Assembly: GCA_027600665.1 (NCBI GenBank)
Contig: JADGJL010000311.1
Location: 8,260-25,497 of the forward strand
Reading direction: 5' to 3'
Origin: Irineochytrium annulatum
Lineage: Eukaryota; Chytridiomycota; Chytridiomycetes; Chytridiales; Chytridiaceae
Length of the DNA stretch: 17,238 nucleotides
A program made the position numbers and the translations under genes. Position 1 is the first letter of the stretch, and every line of letters begins with the position of its first letter. The notes beneath the pieces are model-generated. The model was given only the letters and a program-made list of their open reading frames with translations, made no database searches and was not told where the DNA came from. Below, in pieces: positions 1 through 13,034 of this stretch.

Positions 1-151
1 TTTTTTTTTTTTTTTTTTTTTTTGAAGAGAAGGCGAATATTTGTCAGTTAAGTTACAAGCTCGACTGGCTACCACGAAACGGGATCTCTATATTACGATT
101 AACCCGATGGTGTAGTATTCGTCCATAGCAGGTCCTTCCCCATGTAACATC
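1..151. other. 3' flank of the Trm4 gene with a terminal poly-T tract
   Basis: The window opens with 23 consecutive T (1-23), which reads as poly-A on the strand of the Trm4 gene, about 130 nt past its stop codon. The rest is moderately AT-rich and has no convincing open frame. It most likely holds the Trm4 3' UTR. The poly-T could be a genomic homopolymer or an assembly edge. Confidence 0.6.
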
Positions 152-3288
<3,137 letters not shown>

Positions 3289-3593
3289 TGGAATTGTCGT
3301 TTTCTTTGATCGTCAAAATCGCAGATCTGCACGCTCCAAGCCACCCGTGCACGTCGAGCCGTTCAGCAAGGTCGTAGTAGGGCGGCAGCTAGTCAGGAGT
3401 ACCTGGAGGATTGTCTTTCAAGAAAAAAATTACAATAAAACCATGTTTCTACGCCCGACATGAACCCTACCCTGCCAGAACTGTGTATATTTATAGACTA
3501 TCTTCTTTCTGCATGCTGACGATTAACGCTGGCGCTAAAGTCACATGGGTGAATGTGTGCAGTCATCAAATACAGTCGTGTGAATCATTTTGC
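3289..3593. promoter_or_regulatory. divergent promoter region between Trm4 and isoleucyl-tRNA synthetase
   Basis: Two housekeeping genes diverge from this stretch. A TATA-like tatatttata lies at 3486-3495, oriented for the plus-strand synthetase. An A-rich patch lies at about 3421-3442. A 12-codon upstream ORF (ATG 3545, stop ending 3583) is out of frame with the synthetase. No tRNA or other gene is visible. The transcription starts are unknown. Confidence 0.5.
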
Positions 3594-3719
3594 ATGTTGT
3601 GGAAGTCGCGTCAATTCAGCAAAGGAGCGATGAAGTTCGAGCAGACTCTCCGGCTGAAGCAGTCGATCCAGTTGATCAACACGATACGGGCGGCGCGTTC
3701 GGAGATGCCGACGAAGACG
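3594..3719 (+). other. possible in-frame N-terminal extension of isoleucyl-tRNA synthetase (alternative starts)
   Basis: The frame of the first synthetase exon is open well upstream of 3720, with ATGs at 3594, 3630 and 3705. Translation from 3594 adds 42 residues and from 3630 adds 30. The added segment ([20 protein letters not shown], then AARSE) is rich in Arg, Lys, Ser, Gln and aliphatic residues and low in acidic ones. It contains an RAARS stretch like the R-rich sites cut from mitochondrial presequences. The upstream ATGs have weaker contexts than 3720, so leaky scanning could make two isoforms. It may equally be ordinary 5' UTR that happens to be open. Confidence 0.4.
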
Positions 3720-6700
3720 ATGGGGCCCATCCCGGAGAGTGAGTGATTTGAAGTGGGTCGTTTGCACTGACCACTTCCAAAAAGTTCCGGCCCAAATCTC
3801 CTTCCCAGCCGAGGAGCACAAGGTCCTTGACTTCTGGAAGGAGATCGATGCCTTCAAAACCTCTTTGAAGCTGTCCGAGGGCCGGAAGCCTTTCTCGTTT
3901 TATGATGGACCGCCATTCGGTTAGTTCGACATGCAGATTTCCTCTCATTGCTAATGTCCTATCCCAGCGACGGGATTGCCTCATTACGGGCACTTGCTTG
4001 CGGGGACTATCAAGGTGCGTTTCCCGCGTTCGTGCTTTCACGTGGATTGCTAAAGTATCCCGCAGGACGTTGTCACAAGATACGCGCACCAGACCGGCCA
4101 CCATGTCGAGCGACGGTTCGGTTGGGATTGTCACGGCTTACCAGTGGAGCACGAGATTGATAAGAAGCTTGGCATCAAAAGCCCCGACGACGTCATGAAG
4201 ATGGGGATCAAGGCCTACAACGCCGAATGCCGAGCCATTGTTATGAAGTACAGCGCCGAATGGGAGGAGACCGTCACGCGTATTGGGCGATGGATCGACT
4301 TCCAGAACGACTATAAGACGTTGAACACGTCCTTCATGGAGTCGGTTTGGTGGGTCTTCCAGCAGTTGTTCAAAAAGGGACATATATACCGCGGATTTAG
4401 CGTACGTTCATCGTCATTGTCGGCGGATTCTCACGTGCGTTCATTTACGCGTAGATTATGCCGTATTCCACCGGATGCACAACCCCCATGTCGAATTTTG
4501 AAGCCAACCAAAATTTCAAGGACACCATCGATCCGTCAGGTAGCTGATTTGATTGTTGATCAACCATCGGCTAATTTTTGTCAGTCGTTATCTCGTTCCC
4601 CTTGAAGAGCGATCCCACCGTCTCTTTCCTGGCGTGGACAACAACGCCGTGGACCCTCCCGAGCAACCTCGCCCTCTGCGTGAATCCGACGTTTGAGTAC
4701 GCGAAGATTAAGGATGAGGAGACAGGCGCCGTGTGGATCCTTATGCTGTCGAGATTGGAGATGCTGTACAAGGATCCGAAGAAGGCAAAGTACAAGGTCC
4801 TTGAGAAGTTCACGGGCGCGACCCTGAAAGGTTTGGAGTATGAGCCTCTGTTCGGCTACTTTAAAGAGGTTCGGATTTTGTAATCTTCAGCGAGGGTTCT
4901 AATTGAGCAACAGCGGAAAGGCGCCTTCATTGTCATGACGGACACGTACGTGACGAACGACAGCGGCACGGGCGTCGTCCACTGCGCCCCCGCATTCGGT
5001 GAGGACGATTACCGCGTCTGCGTGAATCACGGCGTCGTGTCCGGTGAGGACGTCCCCTGCCCTATCGACGCCGTCGGCCGCTTCACCGAGGAGATCGCCG
5101 AGTACAAGGGTCAATACATCAAGGACGCCGATAAGCAGATCCAGAAGGACCTGAAGGCCAAAGGCCGGCTGATCCGTCAGACCCAATTCTCGCACTCATA
5201 CCCGTTCTGCTGGCGGTCCGACACGCCGCTCATCTACCGCGCCGTGCCGTCGTGGTTCGTTAGGGTCATGAACATCAGGGAGAAGCTGCTGAAGAACAAC
5301 GCCGCAACGCTTTGGACGCCAGATTTCGTGAAGGAGAAGCGGTTTGCGAACTGGCTAGAGAATTGTCGGGATTGGAACATTTCGAGGAATCGATACTGGG
5401 GTACTCCTATCCCGCTTTGGGTTTCCGATGATGGAGAGGAGGTATTACCCCATGTCAATGTACTTCTCGGTTTAACGTGCGGTAGATCATCTGTGTGGGC
5501 TCGGTGGAAGAGCTGGAAAAACTCACCGGCGTGACTGGAATCACGGACCTTCACCGCGACAGCATCGACCACCTCACGATCCCGTCACAGAAGGGCAAGG
5601 GCGTCTTAAAGCGGACACCGGAGGTGCTTGACTGCTGGTTCGAGTCTGGCAGCATGCCATTCGCCCAGCAGCACTACCCGTTCGAGAATGCGGATAAGTT
5701 TAAATCGATCTTCCCAGCCGACTTCATCGCTGAGGGGTTGGACCAGACGCGAGGGTGGTTCTACACGCTGCTGGTTTTGTCGACGCACCTTTTCGACACG
5801 GCGCCATGGAAGAATCTCATTGTCAACGGATTGGTCCTGGCCGCGTAAGCGCTTTACTGTGGTCGTAATCACGGCTTGTAACTAAGAACGCTTTACAGCG
5901 ATGGGAAGAAGATGAGCAAGAGCAAGAAGAACTACCCGGACCCCGCCGTTGTCCTGGAAGAATACGGCGCCGATGTTCTTCGTCTGTACCTCATCAACTC
6001 GCCAGTCGTTCGAGCCGAGCCACTTCGGTTTGACGAGAAGGGATTGAAGGCTTTGATCGCTGCGGTGTTCTTACCGTGGTACAACGCCTACCGGTTTTTC
6101 TTTTCTCAATTGGCTCTGCTCAAGAAGGTGTTTAAACTCTGCTCGACTCTTCTGCTCACAATGCGTCTGTTTAGGAACATGGCTTCGATTTCGTTTACGA
6201 TCCGTCGGAGGAGCAGGAGTTTGACAACGTAATGGACCAGTGGATCCTTGCATCCACTCAGAGTCTGATCAAGTTCGTGCGGGAGGAGATGGCAGGTCTG
6301 TATACACTTTGTGCGGTTTAAATTACTCACTCACGCTTATTTCAGCGTACCGCCTTTACACTGTCGTACCCCGTTTGCTGAAGCTTATCGACGAGTTGAC
6401 AAATTGGTACGTCCGGTTCAACCGGAAGCGGTTAAAAGGCGACAACGGCGTCGAGGACGCAGCTAAAGCTCTTACCGCCCTTTATGAAGTTCTGATCAGT
6501 CTAGTCAAGATGATGGTGAGGCCGTTCATTTGGCAATTAGCTGAACCGTTCTGCAGGCGCCGTTTACTCCCTTCCTTGCTGAGACTATGTACCAAAACCT
6601 TCGAACCTGCCTCGCCGAGGACCCCTTCAACGATACCCGGAGCGTCCACTTCCTTATGTTCCCGGAAGTGAAGACGCATTACTTCAACGAGGAGGTCGAG

Positions 6701-7560
6701 CGCGCGATGGGGAGGATGCAGAAGGTCATCGAGTCCGGCCGCTACATCAGGGAGAAGCGAAATCTCCCGCTGAAGACGCCGCTGAGGGAGCTCATTGTCG
6801 TCGACCCAGATGAGCAGGTCCGCCAGGACGTCCGGAAGCTGGAGTCGTACATCCTGGAGGAGCTGAACGTGAAGACAGTCACGACGACTGCGGATGAGCT
6901 CAAGTATGGTGTTCGGTACGACCTGAAGCCCGATCACAAGGCGTTGGGGCAGCGGCTTGGGAAGGATTACGCGAAGATCCGGAAGTCGCTGATGAATCTA
7001 TCGAAGGATCAGATTCAGACGTACGTTGCGGATCGCAAGCTTACACTGGACGGCATTGAGTTGGTTGAGAACGATCTAGAGGTATGCGAAAGAAACACGC
7101 GATAGTAACTAACGGTATGAAGATTCTCCGGTTGTTCGATTCTTCCGCGACCGACAGCAAGTCTCAATATGAGGCGAGCAGCCAGGCTGGCGTGCTGGTC
7201 ATTTTGGACATTGCTGTGGACGAGTCGCTCGTTTTGGAGGGCCTTGCTCGCGAGATTGTCAACCGGTCTCAGCGGTTAAGAAAAAAGGCCGGTCTTCAGC
7301 CGACCGACGATGTGTTGTACTTCTACGAAATAACCAAGGAGAAGGAGGGCCGGTTGGCTGGTGCCATCGAGGCGCAGAAGGACTACATCGTTCGGTCACT
7401 AAAGGGGACGTTCGAGCTGGCGGCATCAAAGCCTGCGGCGAAGGAAGTGATTGCTTCCGAGGAGCAGGAGGTTTGTATTTGACTTTTTAGTGAATTGTTC
7501 GCTAAATTTATATCGCAGATTGAGGACGTCAAGTTTGTTCTGACACTCGTTCGGCCTTGA
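3720..7560 (+). CDS. ILS1: isoleucyl-tRNA synthetase, eukaryotic cytosolic type
   Basis: This class I synthetase charges tRNA-Ile with isoleucine and edits mischarged valine. The 14-exon model totals 3228 nt, giving 1075 aa, almost the size of yeast Ils1. Features in order are [20 protein letters not shown] with the HIGH-type signature HYGH at 57-60, [11 protein letters not shown] at 225-235 and [15 protein letters not shown] at 320-334 in the editing (CP1) domain, then [11 protein letters not shown], then KMSKS at 602-606. A tRNA anticodon-binding domain and a eukaryote-type C-terminal extension follow, ending [10 protein letters not shown]. The start at 3720 has the best Kozak context (A at -3, G at +4) and gives [17 protein letters not shown], the usual N-terminus. 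In-frame ATGs at 3705, 3630 and 3594 could add an extension (see that entry). Confidence 0.95.
3739..7518 (+). other. intron set of the isoleucyl-tRNA synthetase gene (13 introns)
   Basis: The introns are 3739-3784, 3920-3967, 4015-4065, 4402-4454, 4540-4584, 4869-4913, 5442-5485, 5845-5898, 6128-6174, 6296-6345, 6516-6556, 7082-7122 and 7471-7518. All are GT-AG and 41 to 54 nt long. Conserved sequence reads through every junction: for example [37 protein letters not shown] and [14 protein letters not shown]. The intron at 7082-7122 carries a near-perfect branch-point consensus, taactaac, at 7106-7113, about 10 nt before its acceptor. Confidence 0.88.
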
Positions 7561-7771
7561 AAGCTTTCGACGTGCTTGTAGGAAGGAAGGGAAAGACTTT
7601 TTTTTTTTTTTGAGGTGATTTATGATCCCGGCAAGCCGGTGCTTATTTGGAGTTCTTCACAGTAGAGGCTCACAAAAGTAAAGATTTATGGCCAAGCCTT
7701 CTTCCAGAGACATTCCCATTTGTCGCACCAGCTTCGATCAACTACGCCTGGTCCGAAAACCTTGAAGTTGG
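7561..7771 (+). other. intergenic spacer with poly-T tract and possible short upstream ORF
   Basis: This spacer holds the 3' flank of the synthetase gene and the 5' flank of the glycosyltransferase gene. A 14-nt T run lies at about 7598-7611. An ATG at 7688 opens 25 codons ending in TGA at 7763-7765, only 6 nt before the glycosyltransferase ATG and in the same frame. Whether this upstream ORF is transcribed is unknown. Confidence 0.4.
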
Positions 7772-9226
7772 ATGGCCTCGTTGAAGCAGACGTTGGATCG
7801 ACTGTCCGGCGGGGGGGCAGGGGCTGCGGACCACCGACCATCTCTGACGCGCTTTCTGTCGCTCGGGCGGCGCATCCGGCCCAATATCGTCTTCTTCACG
7901 CTCCTCATCTTCATCCTCCTCATCGAGCTCAACACCTCCGTCCTCAACGTCTTCTCATCCGCCCAGCACGCCGCTGGAAACTCCTCCGCGGGCACATGCC
8001 TGCCATACTCGATCCCCGTTAGCAAGAAGAACACCGTCAGCCATCCCGTGCTGAAGAATGACCCTCTGGACGTGCTGCTCGCCGGCGCCGCGGACCGGAA
8101 TAGAACTATCATGCTGGTGCCGTTTAACCAGGCCTACATTCTCATGATGGCGAATTTCGTGTGCTCCATCGAGCGCATGCAGAAGCGCGAGAACGTAAAG
8201 CTGCCGCTTGTGTATTGGCCGCTGGACTCGATCGCTTTCGAGTGGGCAAAAGGGAGAAAATTGGAACCAATTTTGTAAGTTCACGTCGCGTCTACCGGGG
8301 GGGTTTCTTTTTATATTATTTTTTTTGGGTTTTTGGCAGTATGTCATTGACACCATTTACCTTTAGCTTCGACAAGTCGCTCTTTTCCGTCATCGACTGG
8401 GTGGGATACGACGAGAACGGGAAGCAGTCGTCGTACTTTAGGATGATGCGGGAGCGAGGGAAGGTGTTTAAGCGGATAGTCCACGACCTAGGCTACAACA
8501 TGTTCTTTTTGGATTCGGATATTGTCATTATGGAAAATCCGCTGAAGATGGTCACATGGGATGCATCATTGGAAATTCAGATAGATGCTTGGAAGAAGGA
8601 TGATGTTTACATTAAATCGGTTGCGCCGGCACCTGGCCCAGCGGAGGTGATTCGGAAGGAGATGACGCCGGCTGAACGGCGGGCAGACGCATTACGGGTG
8701 CGCTTCATTTGCTGCTCGTGTCGTCATTCGCGTTTTAACGGAATTTCGTTAGGGCCCGGTTAGAGTCGATCCGATTCCGTACTTCCAGCCGGAATCGCAG
8801 CCCCCCTTCTCGGAGGCCATTACGGGATGCGCCGGGGCCTTTTTCCTGAAGGCAGATCGTGGCGGTCGATACGTGGCGTCGCAATTGGAGCAGATTTTGC
8901 GGGAACGTGGTGACTTGGACGATCAACAAGCGCTCAACGACATCATTAACAACAAGGCTTGGATTCGCAATCTGGCGCGACCGTACGACGAGGAGAGGGT
9001 GAACGACCACCCGCGCTACTTTATTATGCGATACTTCAACCAGCATCGCGCGATCAACGGGCATGTGTTTTTTACCTTCCGGGAGGAATACTTGAAGGCA
9101 AAAGATGAACACAAGATCCCGCCGCCGGCGCTGATCCACGGGAACGGGGTAGAGAAGAAGCAAGAGTCGTTCAAAAAGCTAGGGCTATGGTTCCTGACGG
9201 AGACAGGGGAATGTTTGGCGGAATAA
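7772..9226 (+). CDS. type II membrane nucleotide-sugar transferase (GT77-like, Nucleotid_trans domain)
   Basis: The protein has 435 aa in three exons (7772-8274, 8367-8697, 8753-9226; introns 92 and 55 nt). A short basic cytosolic tail is followed by one transmembrane anchor at about 38-53 (NIVFFTLLIFILLIEL) and a lumenal part with sequons at NSS and NRT, the layout of a Golgi glycosyltransferase. The catalytic DxD is DSD at 217-219 in YNMFFLDSDIVIMENP. Further family-like blocks are GCAGAFFLKAD at 303-313, DDQQALND at 334-341 and HGNG at 407-410. These match the PF03407 nucleotide-diphospho-sugar transferase fold used by GT77 enzymes. The donor sugar and acceptor cannot be read from the sequence. 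The first intron carries unusual G and T runs. The start at 7772 is the first ATG in this frame after a stop. Confidence 0.85.
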
Positions 9227-9660
9227 GGATGATGAGGTGGGGTTTGTGTCCCCGCCTCTTTTTGCACTTTTCACTTGCACGCTCTTTATAATACTGTGTG
9301 TACCTATAATTGTCACAAGCGAATTTATTGTTGTTTAGTAATATATTATGAATCGTAGTCCATAACATTTGCTGTGGCGTATCGAGTTTGGGAGGGACCC
9401 ATTTTATATCGTGTAAGTGGAATCTTCTTCTTGCTCTTAAACAAGAAACACTGGCCATCCTCTCCATTGCATATGCGAAGTGCGGTGTATTGTACAGTTA
9501 ATGCAGCAAAATAGAAAAGGAGAAAAAAGAACAAAAAACAACAAAAAAAAAACATAGGAAGAACAGAAAGGAGAACAGTGCAAACATGGCCGTGCTGCTT
9601 GATTTTTGTTCCTGGCGCACCCTGCGAGCCTTTATAACTTCCAACAGCACTCGGCGTTCA
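9227..9660. other. convergent 3' intergenic region
   Basis: The glycosyltransferase and the first DUF3431 gene end facing each other across this stretch. It is AT-rich, with an A-run-dominated patch at about 9507-9554 and AT-rich stretches near 9285-9350 suited to 3' processing. No supportable gene was found; the open frames here are low-complexity Phe/Lys artefacts. Confidence 0.6.
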
Positions 9661-10918
9661 TCAAGCCGAAACATCATGGTTAATCCCAGCATTGTTCCCG
9701 GCCAACTCTCCCTCTGGATTCATCATAATGATTTGCGGCGCCTGCACGGCCAGAGCGGGCCAGTCCTCCTCCGCGGTCTTCGGGTGCGCATCGTCTAGCG
9801 GCAAGTTCTCGCCCGTGGAGGCGTCCTCGCGGCATTGGCACATGTTGTTGCCGTGATCCCATGTGCAGCGCTCAATCATGGCCAGATCCGCGCAGCCGAA
9901 GACAAAGGACCAGGAGCGCTCCATGACGTGGCCAAAGACCGGGTTTGAGGGCTCGTCCCGGATCCAGTCGAGGGAGGCGTTGTCGTGGATGAAGTGCGTC
10001 ATGTCCGACTGGTTGTGAAAGGGGTCAGAGTAGCATGTTCAACCTATGTCACCAAACATACGCAATCAATAAAACACTCACGGTGATTAGGTCGAGAAGG
10101 TACTTGTAATAAGATTTAGGATGTTTTCGTATCCTCGACGCGCTCACGAGGAACTGTCCGTTCAACGTAGCCTATACCAAAAGACAGCATTCAGCCCACC
10201 GTTGCCTGCATACAGCCATATACGACACAAGAAAGCATCTTACCGCAAACCCTTTTGAAGGACACAGCTCCTTCTTCGTTAAAGTCCACACCTCCGCCAG
10301 CCTCGGGAACGGCGAATAGCAGTACGCGCACCCGCAGAGATCATAATGCCTCAACGCCAAAAAAGCGGTGTCCGCCTGCAGCGTGCTCAACCGATTCACG
10401 AGCCCGTCGGTCGTCGCCGGCTCGGCCTGCGTGAACAGCGTCCACCGCGCCAGGTCGTCATAGTTCTCCACGATGTGATGCAGGTACGTCGCCCCCTCGC
10501 GGCCGAGGTTTGGCAGGTCCAAGACAAGATCGGGTAGGACGCTGGACGAGATGAGGGACGAGTCGGATGGGCCCTTGTTGTATATGATGGCGCGGTGCCC
10601 GAGGGAGGTGAGGGAGGTGAGGGTCGGCACTGCCCGGATGGTGGCGAGGGTCCATGCGAGGGTGGGGAGGTGCTCGGAGTAGTAGGAAATGACGAGGTCG
10701 ACAACGTCGCGCGTTGTCGGGGCAGTCTCGTTGCCGGCTGCCGGCCGCCCGTCGGTGGATGCGGGGACGTCCTCCGATGCCGCCAACGAGGCCACTACGT
10801 CCTCATCCTCGGCGGGCGATCGCAGGCTCCCACCGAGGATGTAGCAGGACAAGAAGGCCAGCACCACCAAGACAGCGATGAGGCCGAGCTCCCGACGATG
10901 CCGTAGTGTCGTGATCAT
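9661..10918 (-). CDS. DUF3431 membrane protein, copy A
   Basis: The protein has 370 aa in three exons (10244-10918, 10082-10171, 9661-10008; introns 10172-10243 and 10009-10081). A short basic tail (MITTLRHRRE) precedes one transmembrane segment at about 11-29, then a linker with a NET sequon. The DUF3431 domain follows from about residue 72: VDLVISYYSEHLPTLAWTL, AIIYNKG, LPNLGREGATYLHHIVENYD at 135-154, then WTLFTQAEP. It closes with NPVFGHVMERSWSFVFGC. Cysteine pairs occur at LCGCAYC and MCQCRED. DUF3431 (PF11913) is a fungal family of unknown function; the fold and membrane anchor would suit a glycosyltransferase-like lumenal role, but that is inference. The start at 10918 places the anchor at the N-terminus. 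A longer frame to 11086 exists but is AT-rich and looks like promoter. Confidence 0.85.
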
Positions 10919-11233
10919 CGAAGTCGAGATGCAGAGGAACGCATGCACAGAAGCGAGCCGGTTGCCGTTGGTCAGGCTTGGCGCCGTTTCTGACAGCGGC
11001 CTGTTTGCCCTTGTTTCAAACAACGAAAACGCATAAACAAGAATAATGTTCGGCAGAAAGCAGAGTTTAATAAATAGCATATGCAATACGCGCCCGTCTG
11101 ACTAACGAGCAGACCATAAAACCAGCAGGTTGTGCGAAGAAAAAAGAGAAAGCGAAAATGACAATGCCGTATCACTATAGCGCGTGCGGCTCTGGCGCCT
11201 GAAGGGACTAAAAGCGCGCGGTTGGCCTTGCAC
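10919..11233 (-). other. spacer between the tandem DUF3431 genes
   Basis: This 315-bp stretch separates the stop of copy B from the chosen start of copy A on the same strand. Part of it is AT-rich (11015-11170), as expected of a terminator plus promoter. The frame of copy A remains open upstream to ATGs at 11086 and 11080, but I see no family similarity there. Confidence 0.5.
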
Positions 11234-13034
11234 CTACTCGGTGTCCAAATCGGCATCTGGACCGAAGACCACACCAGCTCCCGGACCTGTCTCCTTCACG
11301 GTGTCGCCCCTTTCCTTCTCGTCCTTGGAAGTCTGCACGAGTGCGTCGCCTTTAAAAGAGTCCTTCTCCACCACCGCAATCGACCCGACCCCTGGGGCAT
11401 GCCTGAAAGCGTCGCCCTTCGGAGCATCGTCCTTCGGAGCATCGTCCTCTTCCACTTCATCCGGCCTGTCCTCCTCCACCGCCAGAACGGGAGCGTCCCC
11501 CTTCAAAGTGTCCTGAGTTATGTCCTCCCTATTCTCCTCCTTCCCGTCCCTCCACCCCTCCACATCCTCCATCCATCCACCCTTCTCCATCTCGACCATC
11601 CACCCATCATTCTCGTCCTCTTCTTCCACCTCCTCCTTCTCCACGACCGGCATTGGCGGCGGGTCATCCAGTGGCAGGTTCTCACCCGTGGAGGCGTCCT
11701 CACGGCACTGGCACATCAGGCTCCCAGCCCACGGGCACCGGTCCACCATCGACAGGTCCGAGCAGCCGAAGATAAAGCTCCAGGAGCGCTCGACAGCGTG
11801 GCCAAAGACCGGGTTCGAGGCCGTGTCGTTGATCCAGGAAAGGGACGCGTTATGATGGATGGGGTGGGACATGTCGGACTATACAACGAGATATCAGAGA
11901 CTGATGGGCAGGGAAGGAGTTGCTTACATTGAGCGCATCCAGCAAGAACTGATAAAAGCTCCTGGGCTGCTTCCTTATCCTCGTCGCGCTGACAAGAAAC
12001 TGCCCATTCATCGTCGCCCCGAACCCCTCATCCGGACACCAACTCTTCCTCGCCAAGCTCCACAGCTCCCTGACCCGCGGCAGCGGGGCAAAACACCCGT
12101 CACACCCACATGGCACATAATGCCTCAGGGCCATGAAGGCCGTGTCCGTCTTCAACATCGCCAACCGCTCGACCAGCGCCTCCACCGTCGCGGGGGCGGC
12201 CTGCGTGAACAACGTCCACCGCGAGAGGTCGTCGTAGTGCTGGACGATGTGGTGCAGGAAGGTCGCGCCCTCCCGCCCCAGGTTTGGGAGGTTGTACACC
12301 ATGTCTGCGCCGGACGTCTCCCCGATCACGGTGGCGGAGACGTTGTCGTTCTTGTTGTAGATGATCGTGCGCGTGCGGACGCTGCTCCTGACCGCCGCCA
12401 TAACGTCCGCCGGCAGGCCCGGCACGACCTTGGAGAGCAGTTGATGCGGCTTAACCCCCAAGGTGTCGAACACGACGCCGATGGACGGGACGGAGGCGAT
12501 GGACCGGATCGTCCAGGAGAGCTCGTTGAGGTCCTCTTCATAGTAGGCCATGACGATGTCCACTTCGTCTCGCATCTTTTGCGCCGATGTCGGCGTCCGG
12601 GTCGAGGATGCGGAGCCATCGACGGCCAGCGTGTCGTCCGATTGCAGGGAAGGACCGCCGAGAAGGAGGAGGAACGACAACACGAGACATGCCACCGTCA
12701 TGACTCCTGCCGCTGCGACGCCCTTCCTCGGACGCAGCAGATTACGGGCGGTGCCGGCATCGGGGGACTTCCGCCTGGCGGTGGATTCGGTGAGCGGGAG
12801 GTGGTCGCCTTTGTGTTCTGACGAGAAAGGGCTTGGGGAGGTTAGGTGGGACTTGACGATAAGGAGGACGGCGACGGCGGCCGCGGCCAGTAGGCGGTGG
12901 AAGCCAGTCTCGGCCGCGGAAACGATCAGGAGGGAGACGACGACGAGGACGGCGTCGGGGACAGCATCGTGGATGACGCGGAGGTCCATGATACGGAAAA
13001 GTTTAGGCTCGACGTTCCGACGCGTTTCGCCCAT
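11234..13034 (-). CDS. DUF3431 membrane protein, copy B, with acidic C-terminal tail
   Basis: The protein has 583 aa in two exons (11928-13034, 11234-11878; intron 11879-11927). It is a tandem paralogue of copy A, sharing LPNLGREGAT.LHHIV, WTLFTQA.PAT, TAF.ALRHY, CGC..C, ..NGQFLVSA.RIRK, NPVFGH..ERSWSF.FGC and MCQCREDASTGENLPLDD. It differs in three ways. It has three hydrophobic N-terminal segments (about 26-40, 48-61, 110-126) instead of one. It has roughly 30 extra residues before the TIIYNKN strand. It also has a long Glu/Asp/Lys-rich tail with KGDA and DDAPK repeats. The alternative start at 12989 has a stronger Kozak context (A at -3, G at +4) and would give 568 aa; a cataaaac TATA-like element about 30 nt upstream of 13034 leaves either possible. 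The function is unknown. Confidence 0.82.
11416..11445. repeat. 15-nt tandem duplication in the copy B tail
   Basis: The unit ccttcggagcatcgt occurs twice in direct succession (11416-11430 and 11431-11445), encoding the repeated DDAPK on the minus strand. It keeps the frame, so it extends the acidic tail without breaking the gene. Confidence 0.85.

Noticed and set aside
10919..11086. An N-terminal extension of DUF3431 copy A starting MHMLFIKLCFLPN
   Set aside because: The region is AT-rich and promoter-like and has no counterpart in copy B. The ATG at 10918 places a normal anchor at the N-terminus. It remains possible, but unsupported.
11222..11932. A 236-codon plus-strand open frame opposite the acidic tail of copy B
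   Set aside because: Its His/Leu/Pro-rich composition mirrors the Glu/Asp-rich minus-strand tail, and it crosses the copy B intron without any splice logic.
11859..12821. A 320-codon plus-strand open frame opposite DUF3431 copy B
   Set aside because: It is Arg/Pro/His-rich, as expected of the antisense of a GC-rich gene, and has no recognisable domain. The minus strand encodes a clear family with a paralogue next door.
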